Positions 56,800 to 64,000 of a stretch of DNA of 64,000 bases are shown here, one piece after another. Source of the stretch: Mycolicibacterium cosmeticum (GTDB taxonomy: Bacteria > Actinomycetota > Actinomycetes > Mycobacteriales > Mycobacteriaceae); contig NZ_CCBB010000002.1 in NCBI RefSeq assembly GCF_000613185.1, positions 558,001 through 622,000 on the forward strand. The letters run 5' to 3'. Position numbers and translations under genes: made by a program. Every line of letters starts with the position of its first letter. The first letter of the stretch is position 1. The notes below the pieces were generated by a model that saw nothing but the letters and a program-made list of their open reading frames with translations, did no database searches and was not told the DNA's origin.

Positions 56800-57678
56800 A
56801 TGAATGTCACACCCCCCACCAACGTCACTGACCGCCCCGTTACCGTCATCGGCGCCGGCACCTTGGGTCGACGCATCGCCGCGGTATTCGCCGCGGCGGG
56901 CAGCGCCGTCCGACTCGTCGATACAGACGCCGGGCAGCGCGACGATGCGCTGCGGTATGTGGCCGATCAACTGCCCGCGCTGACCGCACGCACCGGGCGA
57001 CAACCGGGCCGGGTCTCGGCCGAGGCCGACATCGATGCCGCCGTGCCGGGAGCGTGGCTGATCATCGAGGCGGTGCCGGAACGTCTGGACATCAAGCGGC
57101 CCCTGTTCGGAGCACTGGATCGAGTGGCCGACTTCGACGCCATCCTGGCTACGAACTCCTCGTCCTACGCCTCTCGTTTGATCGTCGACGAGGTGGCACA
57201 TCGCCATCGGGTGCTCAACATGCATTTCGCCCTGCCTCCGCAGAACATGGCGGTCGAACTGATGTCGGACGGCGAGACCGATCCTGCGGTCATCGATTTC
57301 CTCGAGTCACGGTTGCCCGAGTTCGGTTTGTTGCCCTTCGTCGCACGCAAGGAGAGCACCGGATTCATCTTCAACCGCATCTGGGCAGCCATCAAACGGG
57401 AGTCTCTGCAGGTGGTGGCAGAGGGGGTGAGCACACCAGAAGAGGTGGACGCGATCATGGTCGCGAACATGGCGATCGCCGAGGGCCCGTTTCGACTGAT
57501 GGACCGGGTGGGTCTTGACATCGTCCTGGATATCGAAGATCACTACGCGGCCGAGAATCCCCACCTGCCCGATGGCCCTCGGCGACTGTTGCACGAGTAC
57601 GTGGACTCCGGCCGGCTCGGAGCCAAAACTGGCCAAGGGTTCTATGAGTGGCCCGACCAATCCGCTGCGCGGAGGTAA
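56800..57678 (+). CDS. 3-hydroxyacyl-CoA dehydrogenase-type enzyme
   Basis: 292 residues, single-enzyme length. The NAD fold is VTVIGAGTLGRRIAAVFAAA, then LIIEAVPERLDIKRPLFGAL and ILATNSSSYASRLI. The catalytic His is in VLNMHFALPPQNMAVELMSD, close to the HFFNP pattern, and the C-terminal dimer domain has ESTGFIFNRIWAAIKRESLQ. It oxidises a 3-hydroxyacyl-CoA or a related hydroxy acid. The atypical HFALPP could mean another substrate. Divergent from its TetR. Confidence 0.85.
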   Translation: MNVTPPTNVTDRPVTVIGAGTLGRRIAAVFAAAGSAVRLVDTDAGQRDDALRYVADQLPALTARTGRQPGRVSAEADIDAAVPGAWLIIEAVPERLDIKRPLFGALDRVADFDAILATNSSSYASRLIVDEVAHRHRVLNMHFALPPQNMAVELMSDGETDPAVIDFLESRLPEFGLLPFVARKESTGFIFNRIWAAIKRESLQVVAEGVSTPEEVDAIMVANMAIAEGPFRLMDRVGLDIVLDIEDHYAAENPHLPDGPRRLLHEYVDSGRLGAKTGQGFYEWPDQSAARR

Positions 57679-57829
57679 GCCAACGCTGTGCCGGTACGTC
57701 GTGAAGGGGTCGCGGCTCGCTCGGCGGCGGCGGAGTGTTGTCCTCCTCCCGGTGCGGTGGGCGGATAACGGGCCGCCGTCCGGCATCTGTTGTTTCCCAG
57801 ACTCGCTGTTTCTTACTGAGAACGATTGG

Positions 57830-58055
57830 AGTCGCCCGTGTCGCGATGACGGCGCCGACCACCCCGACCGGTTCCTTGACCACCAGGGTCTGGCCGTAGG
57901 GATTCGTGCCAGGATCGCGCGTCGGCGAAACCGGCGTAATCGACGACAGGGACCTGGCCCTCGTAGCGGTTGCGTGCGTCGTCGTAGTTCCCGGGCAGGG
58001 GATCGTCAGACGCCGTGATGCATGGTCTACACCGCGTGCCTCAGTCATGGGAGCA
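57830..58055 (-). pseudogene. Aldehyde dehydrogenase N-terminal remnant
   Basis: One minus-strand frame gives NPYGQTLVVKEPVGVVGAVI, the classic segment of NAD aldehyde dehydrogenases just before the PWN motif. It is joined by a frameshift to GNYDDARNRYEGQVPVVDYA and SWHESL in another frame, and is cut off soon after. The catalytic Cys and Glu regions are missing. The rest of 57679-58171 holds nothing else that I recognise. Confidence 0.5.
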
Positions 58056-58171
58056 CCTTTCGTCGTCTGGCGCCGCAACGGTGGTGCGGTTGTTGAGCGC
58101 CACCGCAGGTTCGGCGGGTCAGCGGCGGCCGGTGTTGGTGGGTGGTCGAGGGGTGTGGTCAGGGCTGCGGG

Positions 58172-59203
58172 TCAGCGCAAGACGGGTACGTACGGGAACG
58201 TCGTGGTGGGTGGTGTGGTGACCGATTCCTTGCCGATGCCGAGGCTGACTGGTGTGTTGGTGACGAGGCTGAACATCACGTCAGGGGCGTTATCGATCAG
58301 TGAGCGGCCGTTGAAGCCGGCGAAGCTGAAGGCGGCGGGTGTGCCGACGGTGTAGGGCAGAATGTTGGGGAACAGCCGGGCGGCGATGACGGCGCCGTGG
58401 GTTTGGGGATCGGTGGCGGTGCCGTGGGCGGCAATGACGGCGGCCAATTTGGCGGCCACGGAGGGGCCGTAGGTGGCGTAGTCGTCGCGGGGTTGGCCGG
58501 CGTTGAGGTCGTCGCCGAGGCGTTCGTCAAATTGGGTGAACAGGGGATGGATCATCGGGAGCCCGACTCGGTTGATCGAGCGCCACCCGCCGGCGTCGGT
58601 GCCCAGTGAGGCGACCGCCCACACTCCGATGCGGCCGTCGTCGCGGCGCGAGGTCAGTTCAGTGTCGGGCACTTCCAGCACCAGCGAGTACACGCTGTGG
58701 CCGGCGAACAGGTTGGTGGCCTGCTCGCGGCGCCAGCCGGACAAGTCCAGGGCAGTGCCGTCCTGCACGGCGTGGCCTATGGCGTGCAGGACGTCGGGTT
58801 CGATCCAGAACGGGTCGCCGGCGCGGCCGGCCCAGACTCGGATACCAGTGGCGCCGGTGGTCTCCTGGCCGGTGGTTCCGGCGAGCAGACGTGTTCCGTC
58901 GGCGAAGGGATCGCTCGCCTGTGCGCCGGAGGTGCGCAGCAGGGTGAAGTCCTGGCGCTCGTCGGGAGTGCGGTCGGTGAAGGTGAAACGGTACGTGAGG
59001 TCTTCGATCGCGTCACCGTCGAGGTCGATCTTCAATTCGTACATGCCTTCGGGGTGAAAGCCCGGTGCGGGAATGTCGCCGCCCATGGAGTGACAGACGT
59101 TGATGATCAGCACTGTGCCGCTCTCGCCGCGGAACAGATAGAGGTCGGTGATGTCGAGGCGGATGTCTTGGCGGGCGATGGGCGAGTCGAGATGGTGGGA
59201 CAT
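58172..59203 (-). CDS. DUF4331 family protein
   Basis: 343 residues, beginning MSHHLDSPIARQDIRLDITD then LYLFRG, the family hallmark. TVLIINVCHSMGGDIPAPGF, YELKIDLDGDAIEDLTYRFT and WRSINRVGLPMIHPLFTQFD follow. DUF4331 proteins are widespread in actinobacteria with no known reaction. The start is the ATG before SHHLDS; longer frames lack homology. No signal peptide is seen. Confidence 0.82.
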   Translation of the reverse strand: MSHHLDSPIARQDIRLDITDLYLFRGESGTVLIINVCHSMGGDIPAPGFHPEGMYELKIDLDGDAIEDLTYRFTFTDRTPDERQDFTLLRTSGAQASDPFADGTRLLAGTTGQETTGATGIRVWAGRAGDPFWIEPDVLHAIGHAVQDGTALDLSGWRREQATNLFAGHSVYSLVLEVPDTELTSRRDDGRIGVWAVASLGTDAGGWRSINRVGLPMIHPLFTQFDERLGDDLNAGQPRDDYATYGPSVAAKLAAVIAAHGTATDPQTHGAVIAARLFPNILPYTVGTPAAFSFAGFNGRSLIDNAPDVMFSLVTNTPVSLGIGKESVTTPPTTTFPYVPVLR

Positions 59204-59231
59204 GGTGTGGGCTCCGGTTGGTGTCGTGGGG

Positions 59232-59318
59232 TCATGCGTGTTCGGCGGTGATGTGGGCGTCGTTGAGGACGGTGATTTGCTCGCGGTAATAACGACATCC
59301 GCTGAGCACCTCGGTGCC
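59232..59318 (-). pseudogene. Possible C-terminal gene remnant upstream of DUF4331
   Basis: A short frame, GTEVLSGCRYYREQITVLND then AHITAEHA and stop, has the look of a genuine protein C terminus but is preceded by an in-frame TAA. It may be the tail of a deleted gene. No family recognised. Confidence 0.3.
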
Positions 59319-59415
59319 TTAAGCGCCGAGCAGGGGCACCGGTGATCCGCGGGGTAGCCGCAGAGTGCGGCGCCGCGCGAGAACGCAAACCTCGGCGGCT
59401 GTGCCAGGCGCGCCG

Positions 59416-60387
59416 CTATGTAGCGCGTCGTCCCGACATCGACGCCGCGACCGCGTCCGCGGCGAACTGGTCGCGGTGGGTGCTCAGGTAGTCGCGCAGC
59501 GATATCGGTTCGCGCCCGATGAGTGCGCGCAGGGCATCCGGGTCGGCCGGCAGCGACGCCGCTCCGAGCACCGACACCGCGTGACCGATCGACGAAATAT
59601 GCTGCGCCATAGCCTCGTTGACGACCTCTTCGCCGACGCGGCCGGACATGTCGACGAGTTCTTGGTGCCAATCGTGCTTGTTGATCGGCTCGAAAGTGAT
59701 CTCGGTGTCCAGCACGTCGCTGAGGATATCGGCAACCTCGTAGTGGCTGAACATCTCGAAGCCCTGGGGCCAGACCACAGCATCGGTGAACCGTGCGGGG
59801 TGCAGCAGCGCGACGACACCGAGTTCGGCGGCGTCCTGGCCGCTGATCCACGCCATCTTCACCGACCCGAAAGAGTTGCGGAACCGCTGCTCGCGCCGGA
59901 TCGACGACGCGTGCAACACTTGCAGATTCTGGTGAAACAAGGCACTGACCCGCAAGATCGTCAAATCCAAACCGGCCCACTCCATGACTTGCTCTGCCAG
60001 CCATTGCGCCTTGCCCAGATCACTGGGATGGTCCTTTTGCGCCGGCCCCATCGACATGACCACTGTGCGCGGAAAGCGGCCGACATCGCGCACCGCGGCT
60101 GCGTAATTCGCCGCCGCGTCCACCACTCCCGCGGCGATCGGATAGGTGAAGTACGCCAAGTCGACGCCATCGAGCGCGGGCACAAGGGTGCGTCGATCAT
60201 GAAGGTCACCGACCACCACCTCGGCGCCCAATCCCTCCAGTCGTCGGGTGCGCTCACTGCGCGTGCGGGCCAACACCCGCACCACCTGCCCTTCCTCCCG
60301 CAGCCGCGCCACCAGGTACTCACCAGTGTTGCCGTGGCGCCCGGTGGCGCCGATCACCAAGATCGGGTGGTCGTTGCTCTTAGCCAA
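59416..60387 (-). CDS. NmrA-like NAD(P)-binding oxidoreductase
   Basis: 323 residues of atypical SDR/NmrA type. The nucleotide loop is ILVIGATGRHGNTGEYLVAR, then ARTRSERTRRLEGLGAEVVV and GDLHDRRTLVPALDGVDLAY. It has no classical Tyr-Lys pair, as in NmrA redox sensors and azoreductase-like relatives. The start is TTG (LAKSNDHPIL) behind GAAAGGAAAG, since no suitable ATG lies near. It is divergent from the gene at 60540 across an operator that matches one before the next TetR. Confidence 0.78.
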   Translation of the reverse strand: MAKSNDHPILVIGATGRHGNTGEYLVARLREEGQVVRVLARTRSERTRRLEGLGAEVVVGDLHDRRTLVPALDGVDLAYFTYPIAAGVVDAAANYAAAVRDVGRFPRTVVMSMGPAQKDHPSDLGKAQWLAEQVMEWAGLDLTILRVSALFHQNLQVLHASSIRREQRFRNSFGSVKMAWISGQDAAELGVVALLHPARFTDAVVWPQGFEMFSHYEVADILSDVLDTEITFEPINKHDWHQELVDMSGRVGEEVVNEAMAQHISSIGHAVSVLGAASLPADPDALRALIGREPISLRDYLSTHRDQFAADAVAASMSGRRAT

Positions 60388-60508
60388 TGTTGCTTTCCTT
60401 TCATGCAATACGCCGCCGGCTTCTATCGCGATTGCATGAGGTCCGCACAAATGCGCGGCGGCGTCAATGAACGTGTCGGCGGTGACGCTACCGCGCAACG
60501 TCAAGGTT

Positions 60509-60531
60509 GTAAACCGATCTGTATGGTTTAC
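60509..60531. promoter_or_regulatory. TetR operator, site A: GTAAACC-9-GGTTTAC
   Basis: Perfect 7-bp arms around GATCTGTAT, in the divergent region between the NmrA-like gene and the gene at 60540, eight bases before the latter's GTG. It aligns with site B at 61359-61381 in 16 of 23 positions, including the shared CTGTATG. Confidence 0.75.
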
Positions 60532-60539
60532 TTGGGCGT

Positions 60540-61280
60540 GTGACCGACACCCGACTTGCCGCCTTGCTCACCGACGTCCTCGACGCCCACGGCGGCCTCA
60601 CCCGTTGGCAGGCCTACGATCACCTCGACGCGGAACTGGTCAGCGGCGGCCTGCTTTACGACCTTAAAGGCCAGCACACCGACCAAACCCCACGGCGCGT
60701 GCGAGTGCGGCTAGGTCGGATTGCCACATCCATCGAGCCATTCGGCGCCGCTGATCAGCGACTGAACTTCACCGCAACGCGCACGGCCATCGAGAAACTC
60801 GACGGCACTGTCGTCGCCGAAGGCGCCGACGTACGGCCCAGCTTCGCCGGCCACACAATCAGCACCTCCTGGACAGCGCTGCAGCGCGCCTACTTCAGCG
60901 GGTATGCGCTGTGGAACTACCTCAACTGCCCATTCCTGCTCTCGCTTCCCCAAATCCGTCTGCACCCGCTGGAACCAGTCGAGCACCGCGGCGTAGACTT
61001 GGTCGGCATCGGGGCCGAGTTTCCGGCCAACGTCCCTGCCCACAGCCGCCGACAGCGGTTCTACTTCGACGCCGGGCGCCTGCTGCGCCGCCACGACTAC
61101 CGCGTTGACATCGCCGGCTCCTTTCCCGCCAGCCAGTTCCTCAGCGACTACACCATCGCCGACGGATTCCCGGTCGCCCTGAGCCGCCGCGCCTTTCGCA
61201 CCAACGACACCAGCGATCTCGTTTGCTCCGACACCCCCATGGTCGCCATGCGCTTCACCGACATTCGCTTCAGCAAGTGA
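60540..61280 (+). CDS. Protein of unknown function in the NmrA regulon
   Basis: 246 residues. No family recognised with confidence. It reads LLTDVLDAHGGLTRWQAYDH at the N terminus, then beta-rich sequence (VRVRLGRIATSIEPFGAAD, YFSGYALWNYLNCPFLLSLP, RQRFYFDAGRLLRRHDYRVD). This layout recalls periplasmic lipoprotein-type folds of the LolA/DUF6503 kind, but it has no signal peptide. The GTG lies eight bases after operator site A, so its mRNA may be nearly leaderless. Confidence 0.65.
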   Translation: MTDTRLAALLTDVLDAHGGLTRWQAYDHLDAELVSGGLLYDLKGQHTDQTPRRVRVRLGRIATSIEPFGAADQRLNFTATRTAIEKLDGTVVAEGADVRPSFAGHTISTSWTALQRAYFSGYALWNYLNCPFLLSLPQIRLHPLEPVEHRGVDLVGIGAEFPANVPAHSRRQRFYFDAGRLLRRHDYRVDIAGSFPASQFLSDYTIADGFPVALSRRAFRTNDTSDLVCSDTPMVAMRFTDIRFSK

Positions 61281-61358
61281 TCACACCACCCACCCATCGG
61301 CGCATAGAGATCGATCACGTGCAAAGCGGGTTAACGCACTGCGCGCGTTGCCACTGGT

Positions 61359-61381
61359 AGACAATTCTGTATGCTTAATCG
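61359..61381. promoter_or_regulatory. TetR operator, site B, before the tetR gene
   Basis: GTAGACAATTCTGTATGCTT matches site A at 60509 in 16 of 23 positions. It ends two bases before the GTG of the TetR gene, which implies self-control. Confidence 0.6.
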
Positions 61382-61383
61382 CT

Positions 61384-62007
61384 GTGAGCAGCTCAGCGGC
61401 AACTACTCCCGGAACCCGACGAAAGGGCCGGGGCGCCCGCGAACGCATCACCGCAGCGGCCTCGGAACTGTTCTACCGCCGCGGCATCCACGCCACCGGC
61501 GTCGACGCGCTGATCGCGCAGGCTCAGGTGTCCAAGCGCACGTTCTACCAGCACTTCGCCAGCAAGAATGACCTGATCGAAACGTATCTGCGCGATATCG
61601 AGGAGCGCGGTGGCTCCCCCATGGAACGACGCCTGCAACTCGACCTTGCCCCCCGCGAACGCCTACTGGCCATCTTCGACGCCGCCACGGTGAAGCGGTT
61701 TCGCGGCTGCCCGTTCCACAACGCGGTCGTTGAGATCGCCGGCGAACTCGACGCTGTCGACGACATCGTGCGCGCCCACAAACAGCGCTTCACCGAACAG
61801 TTGACCGCCGTCGCCGGCCGCGCCGGCGCGCTGGATCCATGGCAACTTGCGCAACAGCTCCTCGTGTTGTTTGAAGGCGCCACCGCCCTGGCCACCACCC
61901 TCAACGACCTCTCCCCCATGGTGCACGCCCGTACCGCGGCCGCCCAGCTCATCGACAACGCATGCCGCCAGAGCGCCGACGACCCGCGACAGACCCCGAA
62001 CGACTAA
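61384..62007 (+). CDS. TetR-family regulator of the NmrA regulon
   Basis: 207 residues. The helix-turn-helix is ASELFYRRGIHATGVDALIA then QAQVSKRTFYQHFASKNDLI. The C-terminal domain has FRGCPFHNAVVEIAGELDAV, with a Cys-Pro-Phe as in YcfQ/LfrR-like groups. The GTG lies two bases after site B. It would bind sites A and B, governing the NmrA-like gene, the unknown gene and itself. Confidence 0.83.
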   Translation: MSSSAATTPGTRRKGRGARERITAAASELFYRRGIHATGVDALIAQAQVSKRTFYQHFASKNDLIETYLRDIEERGGSPMERRLQLDLAPRERLLAIFDAATVKRFRGCPFHNAVVEIAGELDAVDDIVRAHKQRFTEQLTAVAGRAGALDPWQLAQQLLVLFEGATALATTLNDLSPMVHARTAAAQLIDNACRQSADDPRQTPND

Positions 62008-62227
62008 GCACCCACTCCGCCGTCGCAGCCGGGCTGCGAAGACACCGAGCGCCGGACGGTCTCACTGCGCAGACGGCAGTGCGTCCAGCCCGCATTCATA
62101 GAACGGCCCCGCTCGTGCAGCCGAGTCTGTCGCCATACGGAAGTGACAACTTCATTGAGACAGATCAGACCAAGAACGTCTCAGTTAAGCTGGCAGCTTC
62201 GCAGGTGGCGGATGCCAACCTGACTGA

Positions 62228-62536
62228 GGCCGGACAGTCTTCACCCATCACTTCCAAAGGTTTATCTCCTTGGAGCAAGCTGACTTTCGCGTCAGTCCTC
62301 GCTATCCCGATTTGCAGAAACCTCGCACGGACGATGTCCTGATGATCGAAGCCGTGCCTTCGTCAGGGACCGCCGAAGACAGGAAGCGCTCGCTGCTCTC
62401 TGCAATCGTGACTCACCTGCAGACGGCTGGAATCAACCCCGACGACGTCATGGTCTTCTTCGGCGAGATCGACCGGGCCAACAGTTCCTTTGGTGGTGGC
62501 AGCCCCGCCCTGCCCGTCGAGGTAGTTCCTGACTAG
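62228..62536 (+). pseudogene. Tautomerase-family protein without its N-terminal third
   Basis: The frame reads VFTHHFQRFISLEQADFRVS and RTDDVLMIEAVPSSGTAEDR, then GINPDDVMVFFGEIDRANSS and FGGGSPA, clearly the tautomerase superfamily (MSAD or 4-OT-like). The N-terminal strand with the catalytic Pro is not found: TGA at 62225 stops the frame and no other frame supplies it. A TTG at 62270 could start a short product, but it would lack the catalytic residue. Confidence 0.65.
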
Positions 62537-62567
62537 GGGCGCGCGCGACAACGGCTCAGCCGTGTGT

Positions 62568-63646
62568 TCAGTAGCGGGCCGCGTTGGCGTGCAACAACGG
62601 CGAGACGGACGAAGGGATTCCGTCCACCGTGGCCCCGGCGAACTGCAGCGACCGCGATAGCATTCGGTTGTTGTGTGCCGGGAAGTTCAACGACGGCGTT
62701 GACACCTCGTCCAGCGTGGCTCTCTGGGTATCGGTGAGCGTCAAGTCGAGGGCGGCGAGATTGGCTTGGAGTTGGTCCAAGCGGCGTGCGCCGAGCAGGG
62801 TCGAGGTGATCCCTGGCCGACCCAGTATCCACGCCAGGGCCACCGCGGCAGAGCTGGCGCCTACCTCGTGGGCAACCTCGTTGAGAACGTCGATTACGGC
62901 GTAGTCGGCAGTGCTTGGCGCGCCGACCAACTGGGCGCGGGTGGTGTCCACCGCGCCGGTGGTGCTGCTGGAGTACTTGCCCGATAGAAATCCGCTTCGC
63001 AGCGGACCCCACGCCATCACCCATACCCATCGCCCGGGCCATGGGTATCAACTCTCCTTCCGAGGTCCGTTCGAGAAGGTTGTACTCGAGCTGCAGTGCG
63101 ATGACGGGAGCCCAGCCCGGGTGCGCGCAATAGTGGCCGCCTCCGCCGTCGCCCACGCGGGGACGTCGGAGAAACCGACATAGCGGATCTTGCCGTCGCT
63201 GACCAGATCGTCCAGCGCTCGCAGGGTCTCCTCCACTGGCGTGGTCGGATCGAAATTGTGCATCCAATAGACGTCGACGTAGTCGGTGCGCAAACGGCGC
63301 AACGAGTTTTGCAGCTGTTGCACGATCGCCTTACGGCCGGGTCCACCCCGTTCGGGTCGTTCTCGTAGAGGTTGGCGAAGAACTTCGTGCCGATGACGAC
63401 CCGGTCGCGTAGCGCGGACTTGCCGTAGAAGTATTCGCCGACGATCGCCTCGGCATGGCCGTTGGTGTAGATGTTGGCCGTGTCGATCGAGTTGCCTCCT
63501 TGGTCTAGGTAGGCCGCCAGGATCGACTTGGAATCCTCCGGGCTGCTACCCCAGCCGTGATCTTCGCCGAAGGTCATGGTGCCGAGGGTGAAGGGGCTGA
63601 TTCGCAATCCCGAGCGGCCGAGTGTGGCGTAGGAACTCAGCGACAT
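62568..63646 (-). pseudogene. Aldo/keto reductase gene broken by several frameshifts
   Basis: Adding three frames rebuilds an aldo/keto reductase of normal length. The first frame gives ATLGRSGLRISPFTLGTMTF with Asp/Tyr in [14 protein letters not shown] and Lys in VIGTKFF. The second gives [20 protein letters not shown] then [20 protein letters not shown]. The last gives MMAWGPLRSGFLSGKYSS and ITSTLLGARRLDQLQANL. At least two shifts (near 63320 and 63110) and a further break near 63020 separate them. All four catalytic residues are still visible, so the damage is recent, or sequencing errors are possible. Confidence 0.8.
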
Positions 63647-63745
63647 GGTGGGTCCTCAACCTTCGAGTCATGGAGCCGGTGGACACGTTGTGTGGCATCT
63701 GAAGTCAACTACCTTGAGCCTCGGTGACCTAGACAGATGTGTGCA

Positions 63746-63760
63746 GATCGTTGAACGATC
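63746..63760. promoter_or_regulatory. Dyad GATCGTTgAACGATC before the AraC gene
   Basis: Perfect 7-bp arms around a single base. It lies between the broken aldo/keto reductase start and the AraC gene, 59 bases before the latter's ATG. Possible operator for the AraC protein. Confidence 0.45.
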
Positions 63761-63819
63761 CGCTCAACTTTGTTCGAATCGTGCACCGCACCGGCAGGTG
63801 CCCATGCATCACTGGGCCG

Positions 63820-64000
63820 ATGGACCACCTGGGCAAACTGCGTGCGCGTATCGCGCGACTAGCCGCGACGGGCGACGGGCCGGTGTGCGTCGAGGGAATC
63901 ACGGTCTTGTCGACTGAGCACCCGACTGAACCAGTGGGCTCGATCAACGAACCGGTGTTCGCCCTCGTTGCCCAAGGGGTGAAGCGGGTCGTCGTCGGCG
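63820..64000 (+). CDS. AraC-family regulator, N-terminal part, cut by window edge
   Basis: 60 codons are present and the frame is open at the edge. It reads MDHLGKLRARIARLAATGDG, then VEGITVLSTEHPTEPVGSIN, EPVFALVAQGVKRVVVG. This is the AraC_N (PF06719-type) sensor start, where EP...LVAQG is typical. It is divergent from the aldo/keto reductase remnant, a common pairing, so it probably once controlled that gene. The start is the ATG of MDHLGKL. Confidence 0.75.
   Translation, partial: MDHLGKLRARIARLAATGDGPVCVEGITVLSTEHPTEPVGSINEPVFALVAQGVKRVVVG

Overview
The window reads as chromosomal DNA of a rapidly growing mycobacterium (Mycolicibacterium type). It is GC-rich and tightly packed, with many ATGA stop/start overlaps and many GTG starts. 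Markers include a haemophore-like secreted haem-binding protein, a six-helix HAMP adenylate cyclase, GAF-ANTAR, DUF6636 and DUF4232 secreted proteins, an EHN-type epoxide hydrolase and an F420-type Ddn-like protein. The assignment rests on gene content; no rRNA or tRNA is present to test it.

1-13.5 kb: a thioesterase cut by the left edge, an esterase, an isochorismatase-fold hydrolase, a haemophore-like protein, an RDD membrane protein and an RhtA-like exporter. A Ddn-like gene lies between two long nested palindromes. A complete PotABCD-type polyamine ABC operon faces an NCS1 permease, followed by a coupled epoxide hydrolase and adenylate cyclase pair.

13.5-23.3 kb: a probable sulfur-compound region. 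MetN-MetI-MetQ, a second MetQ and two NtaA/DszA-type flavin monooxygenases sit together, with a close homologue of rifampicin monooxygenase (Rox) and a GNAT gene between them.

22.7-27.2 kb: a compact operon with URC1 (GTP cyclohydrolase II-like), URC4 (DUF1688), uracil phosphoribosyltransferase, an AraC regulator and a methyltransferase. This is the core of the fungal-type URC uracil-catabolism pathway.

27.2-39.6 kb: mostly housekeeping and accessory genes. They include a TetR/acyl-CoA dehydrogenase pair with two tandem operators, a Zn-dependent dehydrogenase with an FAD-Rieske protein, a rhodanese operon with a palindromic operator, secreted lipoproteins and a GAF-ANTAR protein.

39.6-48.9 kb: a catabolic regulon bearing two copies of one operator (core TGCACTGTACAGTGCA). 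It encodes a TetR regulator, an MBL lactonase-like enzyme, a carboxymuconolactone-decarboxylase-fold protein, an FrsA-like hydrolase, catabolic acetolactate synthase, acetolactate decarboxylase, a MetX-like hydrolase, a DUF3500 protein and a divergent cupin. AlsS and AlsD would make acetoin; the substrate of the rest is unknown.

48.9-53.5 kb: a three-gene operon of membrane patatin phospholipase, HExxH metallopeptidase and ComEC-like MBL hydrolase. It is the best candidate here for an undescribed system, possibly in defence or lipid stress.

53.5-64 kb: an accessory, decaying region. It holds a VOC gene between 22-bp direct repeats, a VapC remnant, a beta-propeller/TetR/3-hydroxyacyl-CoA dehydrogenase set, a DUF4331 protein, an NmrA-like protein and a TetR regulon with two matching 23-bp sites. 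It also has broken ALDH, tautomerase and aldo/keto reductase genes, and an AraC gene cut by the right edge.
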